A stretch of 64,000 nt of DNA from Hallella colorans. Lineage in GTDB: Bacteria > Bacteroidota > Bacteroidia > Bacteroidales > Bacteroidaceae. The notes beneath the pieces were generated by a model. The model was not told where the DNA came from, searched no databases, and was given only the letters and a program-made list of their open reading frames with translations. The translations under genes were made by a program, and so were the position numbers. The stretch covers positions 62,001 to 126,000 of the forward strand of contig NZ_QENY01000007.1 in NCBI RefSeq assembly GCF_003096815.1, in the 5' to 3' direction. Of the stretch, positions 27,710 through 36,633 are shown piece by piece (position 1 is the stretch's first letter; every line of letters starts with the position of its first letter).

Positions 27710-29023
27710 TTAAAACAAGGTGTCGCTGAGGCTTTGCAGAGCTCGTTTCTTGTCGGCCTCTTTGATGAGGAAAGAAATGTTGTAGTTACTTCCGCCATAG
27801 CTTATCATTCGCACTGGAATGTCCTTCATGGCATCTGTGGCCAATGTTTCGAAGCCAACATTACCCCAGTCAAGGTCGCCCACCACGCATACTATGCACA
27901 TATCCCTGTCCACGCTCACGGTGCCATATTTTTTCAGTTCGTCCACGATATGGTCCAGATGAGTGTCGTTGTCAATGCTCATCGAGACGCCAACCTCTGA
28001 TGTTGTAATCATGTCTATGGGTGTCTGGTAGCTCTCGAAAATCTCAAACACCTTGCGCAGGAAACCTGTCGCCAGCAGCATGCGTGAAGATTTTATCTTG
28101 ATAGCCGTGATATTGTCTTTTGCGGCGATGGCTTTTATCTTACCTTGGGCAAGCTCGTTGTTGATAATAGTGCCGTCTGCAGTTGACTCCATAGTGTTTT
28201 TCAGTCTCACAGGAATGCCGGCGTACTTGGCGGGTTGCACGCAGGTGGGGTGCAATATCTTCGCTCCGAAATAGGCCAATTCTGCCGCTTCCTCGAAATT
28301 TAACTGCCTGATGGCCTCGGTATTGTCTACCACGCGCGGGTCGTTGTTGTGCATGCCGTCAATGTCTGTCCATATCTGGATTTCCTCTGCGGGTAGCGCC
28401 GCGCCGACAAGCGAGGCCGTATAGTCTGAGCCTCCGCGTAGGAGATTGTCTATTTCGCCGTAAGCGTTGCGGCAAATAAAACCTTGTGTCATGTATATTT
28501 GGTAGCCTTCGTTCTGCCTCATCTCCGCTTTCAATTTATCTTTGATATACGGCAAGTCAGGCTCGGCGTTCTTGTCAGTGCGCATGAAGTCGAGTGCATT
28601 GAGCAGAATAGCTTTGATACCAATTTCTTTCATATAGTTCACTACCATATTCGTGGATATAATCTCGCCCTGCGCCACGATGACTTTCTCCTCGAAACTG
28701 GTGAAAATGTCTTTGGTGAACGTTCGAAGGAACTCAAATTCCTTGTCCAAAAAATCCTTGGTAGCTTGCTTGTATTCGTCTGTCGAGTATAGCTCGTCAA
28801 CGTGTTTGGCGTATTTTGTCTCAAGGTTGTTGATGATGTCATTGGCACCTTCTGGATTTTTTTTGTAGAGATAGTCGCATATTTCCACAAGCGAATTGGT
28901 GGTGCCACTCATGGCGGAGAGCACTATGAACGTAGGTTCTCCGCTTGCTGTTACCAAGGAAGTCACGCTTTTCATGCGTTCCGGGCTTCCCACTGATGTG
29001 CCTCCAAATTTAAGTACCTTCAT
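27710..29023 (-). CDS. lysC: Aspartate kinase (monofunctional)
   Basis: A 437-residue enzyme phosphorylating aspartate for lysine, threonine and methionine synthesis. It begins MKVLKFGGTSVGSPERMKSV (the KFGGTS motif). RGGSDYTASLVGAAL and the IWTDIDGMHNNDPRVV stretch are active-site regions. Two ACT-type regulatory segments follow (VFEIFESYQTPIDMITTSEV; VCVVGDLDWGNVGFETLA). No fused homoserine dehydrogenase is present. There is no tight operon partner. Confidence 0.94.
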   Translation of the reverse strand: MKVLKFGGTSVGSPERMKSVTSLVTASGEPTFIVLSAMSGTTNSLVEICDYLYKKNPEGANDIINNLETKYAKHVDELYSTDEYKQATKDFLDKEFEFLRTFTKDIFTSFEEKVIVAQGEIISTNMVVNYMKEIGIKAILLNALDFMRTDKNAEPDLPYIKDKLKAEMRQNEGYQIYMTQGFICRNAYGEIDNLLRGGSDYTASLVGAALPAEEIQIWTDIDGMHNNDPRVVDNTEAIRQLNFEEAAELAYFGAKILHPTCVQPAKYAGIPVRLKNTMESTADGTIINNELAQGKIKAIAAKDNITAIKIKSSRMLLATGFLRKVFEIFESYQTPIDMITTSEVGVSMSIDNDTHLDHIVDELKKYGTVSVDRDMCIVCVVGDLDWGNVGFETLATDAMKDIPVRMISYGGSNYNISFLIKEADKKRALQSLSDTLF

Positions 29024-29106
29024 GTTCTCAGTTTTGATTATAGTGTCTGACGTGTTATTTTCGCTTTGTTTTGGGTGTTTAGGTTGAAAGACCTCTTTCC
29101 AACATG

Positions 29107-29823
29107 CTATTCGTCCACTTCTTCTTCGCTTATTTCCAAAGTGTTGTATTCTGTTGTTATATCAGAAATGATACTGTTTTCGCATTTGTAAACGATACCC
29201 CGAAAACGGTCAAGCATTGAGATGTTGTGCGTGGACATTACCACGGCGGTGCCTTTTGTTGTGATATCTTTGAGCAATTTTACGATGTTAGTGGCCGTCT
29301 CGGGGTCGAGATTACCTGTTGGCTCGTCAGCGATAATCATCTTGGGACGATTTAACAGTGCCCGCGCGATGGCCACGCGCTGTTGCTCACCGCCCGAAAG
29401 CTCGTGTGGCATGCTGTCTTTTTTGTCTATCATGCCCACGGCGTTCAGCACTTCGTCTATACGCTGTATAATCTCTTCCTTGTTCTTCCAGCCCGTGGCT
29501 CGAAGCACGAAACGCAGGTTCTCAAATACCGAGCAGTCATGCAGCAATTGGAAATCTTGAAAGATGATGCCCATTTCCTTTCTTAAGGCTGGCACCTCCT
29601 TGCGCTTTATATTTTTCAAATCTCGACCAAGCACCTCGGCTTTTTCGGTCTTTTCCTCCTCGATATCCAGTTCGCAATACATCGTTTTCAACAGCGAGCT
29701 CTTGCCAGACCCCACTTTTCCGATAATATATATGAACTCTCCCTCGTCGGCATGGAAGTTAACGTTTTCCAATATCAACTTGTCTTGTTGATATATGTTT
29801 ACTTTTTGATAATCAATCAGCAT
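29107..29823 (-). CDS. ftsE: FtsE-like ABC ATPase
   Basis: A 238-residue ABC ATPase. Walker A is GKVGSGKSS (about 35-43), the signature is [15 protein letters not shown], and Walker B is [15 protein letters not shown]. Overall it resembles FtsE or LolD-type proteins, and the acidic C-terminus (ISEEEVDE) and short length suit FtsE. FtsEX couples divisome signals to peptidoglycan hydrolases. No ftsX is next to it, so the subfamily call is tentative. Confidence 0.75.
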   Translation of the reverse strand: MLIDYQKVNIYQQDKLILENVNFHADEGEFIYIIGKVGSGKSSLLKTMYCELDIEEEKTEKAEVLGRDLKNIKRKEVPALRKEMGIIFQDFQLLHDCSVFENLRFVLRATGWKNKEEIIQRIDEVLNAVGMIDKKDSMPHELSGGEQQRVAIARALLNRPKMIIADEPTGNLDPETATNIVKLLKDITTKGTAVVMSTHNISMLDRFRGIVYKCENSIISDITTEYNTLEISEEEVDE

Positions 29824-29970
29824 GTCAATCTACCTTTATTTATAGCTTATTATGCAAAATTACATAATTTCTTTTAGAAACGTTCAGCAATGCAAGAAAA
29901 TTGCATGACGTGTTTGCCGTGCGACAAGTATTGGTAGATATTGAGTTGGTATAATCTTTTCGCGGATGGC

Positions 29971-30498
29971 TTATTTCTCTTCTTCGGCCTTGAGAATAAT
30001 GGAAGTGGCGCCGATGGTGAAGAGCGTGCCATCCTCGATGACACGTTGCTCGCGGTCGCCCAATATCTCGTGGCTTACAAATGTGCCCGTGTTGCTTGGC
30101 CCATCACGAAGTATGTATTTCAATTTTCCATTCTTGTCTCGACTCACGTTTATTACACAATGGGTAATATCAATGCTCGGGTCGTCGGTCATAATGGGGC
30201 AATTGATACGGGTGTCTTTCATAAAGCGCCCGATAATGTTATTTCCCATGACAAGGGGAATGACTTGTTTGTAATGGAATACGTTTTCTATTACTAAAAG
30301 ACATCCCACGCTTTCTTGTTTTGGCACAGTCTGTTCCGCCTCTGGTTCATGCTGCTTGATCATGTTTTTTTGCCTGATTGCAAATTTTTTTCCACAATTA
30401 GGGCACGCAAAAGCCAATAGGTGTGCGTCATTGTAATTCTTGTTGTCAAAGGCGATAGGCTTTCCGCATTTTGGGCAATTAATTCGTTTCATGTCCAA
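29971..30498 (-). CDS. Zinc-ribbon FHA-domain protein
   Basis: A 175-residue protein. An N-terminal zinc ribbon with two CxxC pairs (CPKCGKPIAFDN and CPNCGKKFAI) is joined to a C-terminal FHA domain (NIIGRFMKDTRINCP ... ILRDGPSNTGTFVSHEIL). FHA domains bind phosphothreonine peptides. It begins one base after the HU/SPOR gene stops, so the two are translationally linked. No Ser/Thr kinase is visible nearby. Confidence 0.85.
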   Translation of the reverse strand: MDMKRINCPKCGKPIAFDNKNYNDAHLLAFACPNCGKKFAIRQKNMIKQHEPEAEQTVPKQESVGCLLVIENVFHYKQVIPLVMGNNIIGRFMKDTRINCPIMTDDPSIDITHCVINVSRDKNGKLKYILRDGPSNTGTFVSHEILGDREQRVIEDGTLFTIGATSIILKAEEEK

Positions 30499-30499
30499 T

Positions 30500-31537
30500 T
30501 CAGTTTTTCATTACCCATGCCTCAGCAAACTCTTTGCTATCGTTGAGCTTGTTCAGCGCGTTGTATGCTTCGGTGTGTGTGTTGTACAATCCATATACCA
30601 CCTTGTTATGACGCTTTTTTAACCACACTCGAGCGTCTTTAAATCCACGCTTTTGCAGGTCGCTCACGTAGGCGTATGCGTTTTTTTTGCTTACCTTGCT
30701 TGCGAGTACGATGGTAAAGCCCTCTTGTTTCGGTCGTTGTTGCGTGTTATTTGTTTTTGTCTCGAATGGCTTGTCAGGTTTTGTTTGTAGTCGTTTGATG
30801 TTTGCTTCCACCTGCTCTTGCCCTATGGTGACATCTTTGGGCGTGATGTATTCCAGCAGCTTGGTGTTCACCTCAGCCGTTGTGAGCTGGCCGTTGTTGT
30901 TGGCCAAAGGCGCTGGGATAAGCAAAAAAGCGATAAAAGCAGCAAATCCAATAGCGACGTTTCGCCATATTATGGCGCTCCTGCTTGTGAGAGCGCCAGT
31001 TAGGGGGGCATTTTCTGCTGTCAAAGTTTCGTCTTGCGAAGTGTTTTCTGACGCAGTCGCCAACACCTCATCGTGGGTTGTGGCAGTAGCTGTCGTGAGT
31101 GCGGGGCGTTCTGATGGTGAGATGGTGTCAAACTCAAAATAGCTCAGCGCATAGAGCGATGGTGTCAATATACCGGCACTGCATGGATCAAACTCGTATG
31201 CTCCGTTACTGTTCAGTTTGAGAATGCCTATGTCGTTCAGCTCATATTGTCCCTCGAATTCAAGGTGTTGCCTAAGTTCTCTTACCTCGTCTGCGATGCG
31301 AGCCACAGCGTCTGGATAACTGATGTCATACACTTCTACATACGATTGGGCGAGGAGAGAGTCGTTGAGCGTGAGCTTTGGATTAAACCCAATGGTACGC
31401 ATAGGCGGCAGAAAGGTGTTGTCTTTCTCGTCTTTGCGCGCTTCGACGTAATGTGCCGTGAAGCCTCCAAAGTTTGGAATGATAACACAATCGTTGTCAA
31501 GCAGAAGTATTTCAATATGTCTATTGAGTTCAATCAT
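30500..31537 (-). CDS. HU-CCDC81-type / SPOR-domain membrane protein
   Basis: A 345-residue protein. The N-terminal 150 residues (MIELNRHIEILLLDNDCVII ... NFGGFTAHYVEA) match the HU-CCDC81-like Bacteroidetes domain. A single membrane segment follows (NVAIGFAAFIAFLLIP), then a periplasmic linker and a C-terminal SPOR domain (GFTIVLASKVSKKNAYAYVS) that should bind denuded septal peptidoglycan. The layout suggests a link between nucleoid-like and division-site functions. I chose the ATG at 31537 from the domain start and the promoter just before it. Confidence 0.8.
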   Translation of the reverse strand: MIELNRHIEILLLDNDCVIIPNFGGFTAHYVEARKDEKDNTFLPPMRTIGFNPKLTLNDSLLAQSYVEVYDISYPDAVARIADEVRELRQHLEFEGQYELNDIGILKLNSNGAYEFDPCSAGILTPSLYALSYFEFDTISPSERPALTTATATTHDEVLATASENTSQDETLTAENAPLTGALTSRSAIIWRNVAIGFAAFIAFLLIPAPLANNNGQLTTAEVNTKLLEYITPKDVTIGQEQVEANIKRLQTKPDKPFETKTNNTQQRPKQEGFTIVLASKVSKKNAYAYVSDLQKRGFKDARVWLKKRHNKVVYGLYNTHTEAYNALNKLNDSKEFAEAWVMKN

Positions 31538-31543
31538 TGAATG

Positions 31544-31574
31544 CAAAGATAGCAAATTTAAATTAACGAGACAA
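31544..31574 (-). promoter_or_regulatory. Promoter of HU/SPOR gene
   Basis: On the minus strand: TTG (complement of 31572-31574), a 20-bp spacer, then TATCTTTG (complement of 31544-31551). The -7 box is 6 bp from the ATG, so the transcript would have almost no leader. Confidence 0.7.
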
Positions 31575-31828
31575 GTCTTCAACGCCTAAAAGTAAAAAAG
31601 AATTTTTAAATGGGCTCTCAGAAATATGCATGCGGTTTTGTGACACATTGCTTAATGCTATCTGCTTATTGTTAAATGGACATAAATGGGTACGAAAGTC
31701 GTTTGGCATGGTTGCCTCTCACTTTCTTTTTACGTATGTAGCCGAGTGGATGTTGGCATTTTGAGTATTTCTTGTTGGCGACGCGATTAAAAAGTGTTGA
31801 CTAAAAAATATATTAAGGGAGTAATTCG

Positions 31829-31858
31829 TTTGATTTTTCGCAAAATGTTGTATCTTTG
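31829..31858 (+). promoter_or_regulatory. Promoter of DUF4738 lipoprotein gene
   Basis: TTTG (31829-31832), an 18-bp spacer, and TATCTTTG (31851-31858). Transcription should start about 31865, which rules out the ATG at 31861 and favours 31885. The rest of 31552-31828 shows no gene. Confidence 0.75.
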
Positions 31859-31884
31859 CAATGGCGTATGCAATGACGCAAACA

Positions 31885-32676
31885 ATGAAAAAGAAATATT
31901 TATTGTTCATAATGTGTGGCATGGCTCTTTTCTCTTGTCAGGAAAGAAAGGCCAAGCCCCAAGCGGTAGAAGAAGACCTGAAAGCCAAGCAGCTATTGCA
32001 AGGTATTTGGGTCAATGAGGATATTCAGGATGTGGCCTTTCGGGTGAAAGGCGATACCGTGTATTATCCTGACAGCACCATTCAGCCTGTTTATTTTCAG
32101 ATTATTAAAGACACTTTTGTGCTTCATGGCTCTGTCGAGGCGCGCTATCCCATCATTCGCCAAACGGCCCATTTGTTTGTTTTTCGCAACCAGGCGGGCG
32201 AGGAGGTGTCGCTCATGCTGAGCTCTGACAGCGAGGATGCCGCCTTGTTTGCCGCCAACAGGCTCAAGTCGGTCAATCAAAACAAGCTCATTAAGCGCGA
32301 CACTGTGGTGGCTTTTGGTGGTGAGCGATACCACTGCTATGTGCAGGTAAACCCCACTTCATATAAGGTGGTGAAGAGCACGTATAATGATGACGATGTT
32401 CGCGTAGACCATTTTTATTATGACAATATCGTCAACCTGCATATATTTCATGGTTCGCGCAAGCTCTTCTCAAGCGATTTTCATAAAAAAGACTTTGCCG
32501 CCAAGGTGCCTGCCGACTTTTTAGGACAAGCCGTCTTGAGCGATTTGATATTCAAGCGTATAGACGAACGTGGCGTGCATTATATAGCCCAGCTTGCCAT
32601 TCCCGACAGCATGAGCAGTTTCGAGGTGGAAGTGGTGGTGAGCTTCTCGGGGCGGATTAGCATGGAAGTGGAATGA
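31885..32676 (+). CDS. DUF4738 family lipoprotein
   Basis: A 263-residue lipoprotein with signal MKKKYLLFIMCGMALFSC and the lipobox Cys in LFSC. The body fits DUF4738 (GIWVNEDIQDVAFRVKGDTV, then NQNKLIKRDTVVAFGGERYH, then a C-terminal beta-rich part ending SFSGRISMEVE). Function is unknown. It stands alone on the plus strand, and a terminator follows. Confidence 0.75.
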   Translation: MKKKYLLFIMCGMALFSCQERKAKPQAVEEDLKAKQLLQGIWVNEDIQDVAFRVKGDTVYYPDSTIQPVYFQIIKDTFVLHGSVEARYPIIRQTAHLFVFRNQAGEEVSLMLSSDSEDAALFAANRLKSVNQNKLIKRDTVVAFGGERYHCYVQVNPTSYKVVKSTYNDDDVRVDHFYYDNIVNLHIFHGSRKLFSSDFHKKDFAAKVPADFLGQAVLSDLIFKRIDERGVHYIAQLAIPDSMSSFEVEVVVSFSGRISMEVE

Positions 32677-32685
32677 AAAATGACA

Positions 32686-32713
32686 GCAGCCGTCGCACAA
32701 TAGCGACGGCTGC
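32686..32713. terminator. Terminator between convergent genes
   Basis: Perfect 11-bp stem GCAGCCGTCGC / GCGACGGCTGC around ACAATA, 9 bp after the DUF4738 stop and before the zinc-ribbon gene end on the other strand. Confidence 0.75.
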
Positions 32714-32775
32714 CTGTGTTTAGGTTTGCTCATAGCATGCCATGAGCACGCATGCCGTGAACGTGGAATTTATGG

Positions 32776-33969
32776 TCATTCCAATATTTTGGTCATTGTC
32801 ATGGCAGAGATGTAGCCATCGGGGTCGATGGTGGCCTTGATTCGGTAGCGCGCTTCTTTTTCTTTGTCCTTGTCCGTGCGCTCAATGCTCTGCAGAGCAG
32901 ATACGCTCACTGTGTATTCGTAACGCTCGTCTCCTATCTCTTTCTTGTCAATCTTGTAGTCGTTGTTGAGGCGCCAGTTCATGTTGATGATGTCGTCCTT
33001 GTATATCTTGCGCATAAAGGTGAGCACGTCAGCCTTGGTAGCGTCTGTTTTGCCCAAGAAGTTTGTGAGCAATGGCGTGACGGCATCTTCCAAACCACTC
33101 TCGTTACGTGCGTTTACGCTTTGGAAAAATCTGCGCAAAGACTGTGTCACAATTGCCCTGTCTTCCTGCATTACGGTTTGGGTCTTTATTTTTTTCAAGG
33201 CTGCGTTGGCTTCGTCCACATGCTCGCCGTTGGCATGTTGTGCCAAATAAAGCTGCACGGCCTCGAGCGTATTTTCGTTGGAGGCATCTGCCCAGTCTAT
33301 GGAGTCTATTTTGTGGCGTGCCTCTTGCGCATGCTCTGAGTCAGGATGTTTGGCTAAATAGTCTTGCAGAGCAAACTTCGATCCGCTCACCAAGGCGTTA
33401 GACCAATCGCTGTCTTGCCGTTTCAAAAATTCCATTCGTGCCATTACCGAGTCACGATGCTCCGCAGGCGCGTCCAAATTGTTGTTTAGATAAGTTTGCA
33501 ACACCAAAGGGTCGTCACTTTTCATGGCAAAGGCATAATCGTTCATCTCTTTTTCTTTCTTGGTGTTGTTGTAGAAGTAGAAGCATACGCCGCAAAGTGC
33601 CACGGCTATGATCAGGCTGATGATGACAGGCCCGGCGATGCTTTTTTTTCGTTTTGGGGGTTGCTGCTTTGAACTGATAGATGATGAGTGGTTTATCGGT
33701 GGTACCGGTATTTGTACTGTTGGAATGTCTGCCTGCTGTTTAGTTTCCTTTTCATTTTGCGTTAGTTCGGCAGTGTTGTCATTGTTTATCTGAACAGATA
33801 GGGGCGTATGGTGATGACAATTGGGGCACGACTCCTGATTGTTGAAATACACTTCGCCGCACTGTGCGCACTTGATAACCTTGCCTGCGATTTCCACGCC
33901 GCAGTTGGGGCACGTTGGTGCCTTATCGCTGATTTGTCGTCCACATTCCGGACATTTAATAATAGCCAT
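32776..33969 (-). CDS. Double zinc-ribbon membrane protein
   Basis: A 397-residue protein. Zinc-ribbon modules fill residues 5-55 (CPECGRQIS ... CPNCGVEIA ... CAQCGEVYF ... CPNCHHHTP). A disordered linker is followed by one membrane segment (AGPVIISLIIAVALCGVCFYFY), then a helical, TPR-like extracytoplasmic region (SKFALQDYLAKHPDSEHAQE) and an NTF2-like or DUF4878-like end. Bacteroidetes zinc-ribbon membrane proteins of this layout have no assigned role. Confidence 0.7.
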   Translation of the reverse strand: MAIIKCPECGRQISDKAPTCPNCGVEIAGKVIKCAQCGEVYFNNQESCPNCHHHTPLSVQINNDNTAELTQNEKETKQQADIPTVQIPVPPINHSSSISSKQQPPKRKKSIAGPVIISLIIAVALCGVCFYFYNNTKKEKEMNDYAFAMKSDDPLVLQTYLNNNLDAPAEHRDSVMARMEFLKRQDSDWSNALVSGSKFALQDYLAKHPDSEHAQEARHKIDSIDWADASNENTLEAVQLYLAQHANGEHVDEANAALKKIKTQTVMQEDRAIVTQSLRRFFQSVNARNESGLEDAVTPLLTNFLGKTDATKADVLTFMRKIYKDDIINMNWRLNNDYKIDKKEIGDERYEYTVSVSALQSIERTDKDKEKEARYRIKATIDPDGYISAMTMTKILE

Positions 33970-34028
33970 TTTGCCTTGTTTGTTTCTATTGTTGTTTTTA
34001 GATTGAATTATATGTTGCCAGCATGTTT

Positions 34029-34721
34029 TTATTTGTGCCTGAACCTGATGTCGCGCAGGTTATAATCGCCCATAAACCTGCTTTTATCCACATAGCCACT
34101 GATGCCGTCAAGCCGTCCCTTACCAGTGTATTGCCACAACATGAAGTCAAGGTCGTCTTTCAGCACTGGCACTCGTTGGGTGTATTGAGCTATCATTACC
34201 TTGTAGCCGTGAAGTGCCCCTAACAAATAGCGATCGTAAAAATTGGCTCCGGTGTATATCAAGGGCTTTTGCTCGTATGTTTGCTCTATCAATTTGAGGA
34301 ACGTGAATAACGAATCGCGAAAAGCGTCGACAGAAAGCCCAGACGTTGTTTCCACGTCTATCATTGGGATAAGGTCTTGATCCATGGGGCGACACTGTGC
34401 CCTGAAGTTATCCACTTGCGTCTTTTGGGGTGTCTTGGGTCTGTAAAAGTGATATGATCCTACTTTAAGGCCGTATTGGTGGGCCAAGTCGATGTTCATT
34501 TTGTATTTGGGATCTATGCGATTACCACCCTCCGACGCTTTAAGATAAACGTAAGATATCTTGGCCTTGCCCACGGCTTCCCAAAACACCGTGCCCTGAT
34601 AGTGGCTCAAGTCTATGCCGTGAATATGTTTGCAAGTGTCTTCGCATTCCACGAACGAGCTCTGGGCCATGGCCGTGATGTACAGCGTGACGCTGGCTAT
34701 TACTGCAAAAATACGCTTCAT
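34029..34721 (-). CDS. GH25 lysozyme (N-acetylmuramidase)
   Basis: A 230-residue exported muramidase with a signal peptide (MKRIFAVIASVTLYITAMA). The GH25 active-site motifs are visible: HGIDLSHYQG, LIPMIDVETT and FMLWQYTGKG. It hydrolyses the MurNAc-GlcNAc bond. I chose the ATG at 34721 by the signal peptide; the open frame extends to 34802 without family similarity. Context does not show whether it acts on self or foreign peptidoglycan. Confidence 0.9.
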   Translation of the reverse strand: MKRIFAVIASVTLYITAMAQSSFVECEDTCKHIHGIDLSHYQGTVFWEAVGKAKISYVYLKASEGGNRIDPKYKMNIDLAHQYGLKVGSYHFYRPKTPQKTQVDNFRAQCRPMDQDLIPMIDVETTSGLSVDAFRDSLFTFLKLIEQTYEQKPLIYTGANFYDRYLLGALHGYKVMIAQYTQRVPVLKDDLDFMLWQYTGKGRLDGISGYVDKSRFMGDYNLRDIRFRHK

Positions 34722-34726
34722 AAATG

Positions 34727-34734
34727 CAAAGTTA
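34727..34734 (-). promoter_or_regulatory. -7 box of GH25 lysozyme gene
   Basis: CAAAGTTA is the complement of TAACTTTG, 5 bp before the ATG, again implying a very short or absent leader. Confidence 0.55.
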
Positions 34735-34982
34735 TAGAAAAGAATTAAGAAAAAGGCAAGCCGATTGAAAGTTTTATAATTATTTACAACATGTTTGTTC
34801 ATGGTGGAAAATCATGATAAAAAAAACGAACAAAACCCTCGTTGAGCTTCGTTTATTTGAAAATTCTTTTGTCTTTGCTCGAAATACGCCCAAAATCAAG
34901 CATATTGCCATACTGTTAATAATCAGCGAGATATGCGTTTTATGGATGAGATGGCGCAAATATCTTTGTAAAATGGTTTTGC

Positions 34983-35092
34983 GTTTAAGCATTAATGGTA
35001 ACATGAAAAGATACCAAACGTGTCGCAATTAGGTTCTAAAGCCGCTGTGATTAAACCTTAATGGCGTCGTCATTGGTGCTTTAACGTGCTAT
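34983..35092 (+). repeat. Degenerate 22-bp tandem repeat array (5 units), locus 3
   Basis: Units start at 34983, 35005, 35027, 35049 and 35071. They include GTTTAAGCATTAATGG, AATTAGGTTCTAAAGC, GATTAAACCTTAATGG and CATTGGTGCTTTAACG. The unit length and orientation match loci 1, 2 and 4. The array lies in a gene-free gap (34722-35314) downstream of mrp and upstream of the GH25 gene. A clear head block is not visible here. Confidence 0.75.
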
Positions 35093-35230
35093 GGACATAT
35101 TTTTCTTGGCAAATAAAGAATGTTTTATGCGGTTTTTTTGATGTTGTTATTGCTATTTGGGGTAGTTTTAAAGGCCTATTTTTTATCATTAAATTTTTAC
35201 TTTATTTCACGCGGCACACGCTTGTATTAA

Positions 35231-35283
35231 CATGCCCGAGCCAGCTTTGCCAATATTGTCGGCAATGTTTTGGCTCGGGCATG
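35231..35283 (-). terminator. Nested hairpin terminator after mrp
   Basis: A 13-bp outer stem CATGCCCGAGCCA / TGGCTCGGGCATG (35231-35243 with 35271-35283) encloses a 27-base loop that holds a second stem, TTGCC / GGCAA (35247-35251 with 35261-35265). It lies 31 bp past the mrp stop. Confidence 0.65.
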
Positions 35284-35314
35284 AACAAGTGCTGGAGGGG
35301 TGCTATGGGGTGGG

Positions 35315-36418
35315 TTAGCTTTTCTTCACCTCGACAATAGGTGTTTTGGGCTTGTCCTTGTTGCGCCTGTTGGTCACGGTGACCACAGCTTGCGCCAAGT
35401 TGATGAAAGCTTGCCCTGTGATGGTGTCGACGTTAAGAGCGGCGGGCGTGCCTTTGTCTCCATTCTCACAGATGCTCTGCACGATGGGTATTTGTGCCAA
35501 CAATGGGCATCCCATCTCCTTGGCCAAGTTCTTGCAGCCGTCCTTTCCGAAGATGTAATATTTGTTTTCTGGCAGTTCGGCAGGCGTGAACCATGCCATG
35601 TTTTCCACCAAGCCCAAAATGGGCACGTTCACCTTGTCGTTGGTATACATGTCTATGCCTTTGCGCGCGTCGGCCAAAGCTACGTTCTGGGGTGTTGACA
35701 CGATGACCACCCCTGTTATGGAGAGTGTTTGCAGGAGCGTGAGGTGTATGTCTGAAGTGCCCGGTGGCGTGTCGAGTATGAAGTAGTCCAACTCGCCCCA
35801 GTTGGCGTCGGCGATGAGTTGCTTCAGCGCGGACGTGGCCATGGCGCCCCGCCAAAGGGTGGCCGTGTCTGGATTGACAAAGAAGCCGATGCTAAGCAAC
35901 TTTACACCGTATTTCTGTACTGGCTCGATGAGTTGGCGCCCATCTTTCTCCACGGCGTAGGGCTTGGCGTCTTCCACGCCTAACATCTTGGGGATGGAGG
36001 GGCCGAAAATATCTGTGTCTAATAAGCCCACCTTGTAACCGAGCTTGGCTAATGAGATGGCAAGGTTGGCGGAGACGGTGCTTTTGCCCACGCCGCCTTT
36101 GCCACTGCTTACGGCAATGATATTCTTCACATGTGGCAACAGCTTGCTTACCTCGGGACGCGGGGCCGACTTGAACTCTGTCTTTATGCTCACCTCCACA
36201 TCTTGGCCCACATGGTAATGTATGGCGGCCTCGGCTGCTTTGAGTGTAGACTTGAGGAATGGGTCAGTCTCGCGTGGAAATATCAGCGTGAAAGTCACTT
36301 TGTTGCCGTTGACGCTCGGTGTGTCAGCCAGCATGTCGCTCTCGATGAGGTTTTTTTTCGTGCCGGCATAAATTACCGTGGAGAGTGCGTCTGTAATTAA
36401 TTTTGGATATATTGTCAT
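35315..36418 (-). CDS. mrp: Mrp/NBP35-type P-loop Fe-S carrier
   Basis: A 367-residue protein. An N-terminal DUF59/MIP18 domain (about 1-80) is followed by a ParA-like ATPase with the deviant Walker A SSGKGGVGKSTVSANLA, and DTDIFGPSIPKMLG and DTPPGTSDIHL. It is an Fe-S cluster loading or transfer protein. The CxxC cluster motif near the C-terminus is not visible: the usual position reads VENMAWFTPAELPENKYYIF. The start at 36418 (MTIYPKLI) is family-like. Confidence 0.88.
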   Translation of the reverse strand: MTIYPKLITDALSTVIYAGTKKNLIESDMLADTPSVNGNKVTFTLIFPRETDPFLKSTLKAAEAAIHYHVGQDVEVSIKTEFKSAPRPEVSKLLPHVKNIIAVSSGKGGVGKSTVSANLAISLAKLGYKVGLLDTDIFGPSIPKMLGVEDAKPYAVEKDGRQLIEPVQKYGVKLLSIGFFVNPDTATLWRGAMATSALKQLIADANWGELDYFILDTPPGTSDIHLTLLQTLSITGVVIVSTPQNVALADARKGIDMYTNDKVNVPILGLVENMAWFTPAELPENKYYIFGKDGCKNLAKEMGCPLLAQIPIVQSICENGDKGTPAALNVDTITGQAFINLAQAVVTVTNRRNKDKPKTPIVEVKKS

Positions 36419-36517
36419 AGCTGTTTTGTATAACCGATGATGTTTGGCAAAAGTACCTAATATTTGTTTAAAACGCAAATAAAGCGCAAATAATTTCATG
36501 GTCAATTCTAAAATTAT

Positions 36518-36525
36518 TATCTTTG
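36518..36525 (+). promoter_or_regulatory. -7 box of GH115 gene
   Basis: TATCTTTG, followed by a leader of roughly 100 bases before the ATG at 36634. Confidence 0.65.
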
Positions 36526-36552
36526 TGAAACATGTATGCGATCGTTTTGTTT

Positions 36553-36603
36553 GACAGGCCTGTCGGCTGTGGCTTGCTGGATGCCTATAGTAAGCTTAGG
36601 CAT
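36553..36603 (+). promoter_or_regulatory. Structured leader before GH115
   Basis: A perfect palindrome GACAGGCCTGTC (36553-36564) and a 7-bp hairpin ATGCCTA / TAGGCAT (36581-36587 with 36597-36603) lie between the promoter and the start codon. They could be an operator and an RNA fold; function is inferred only. Confidence 0.3.
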
Positions 36604-36633
36604 GGTGGCTAATGAGCTAAAATTAATCAAAAG

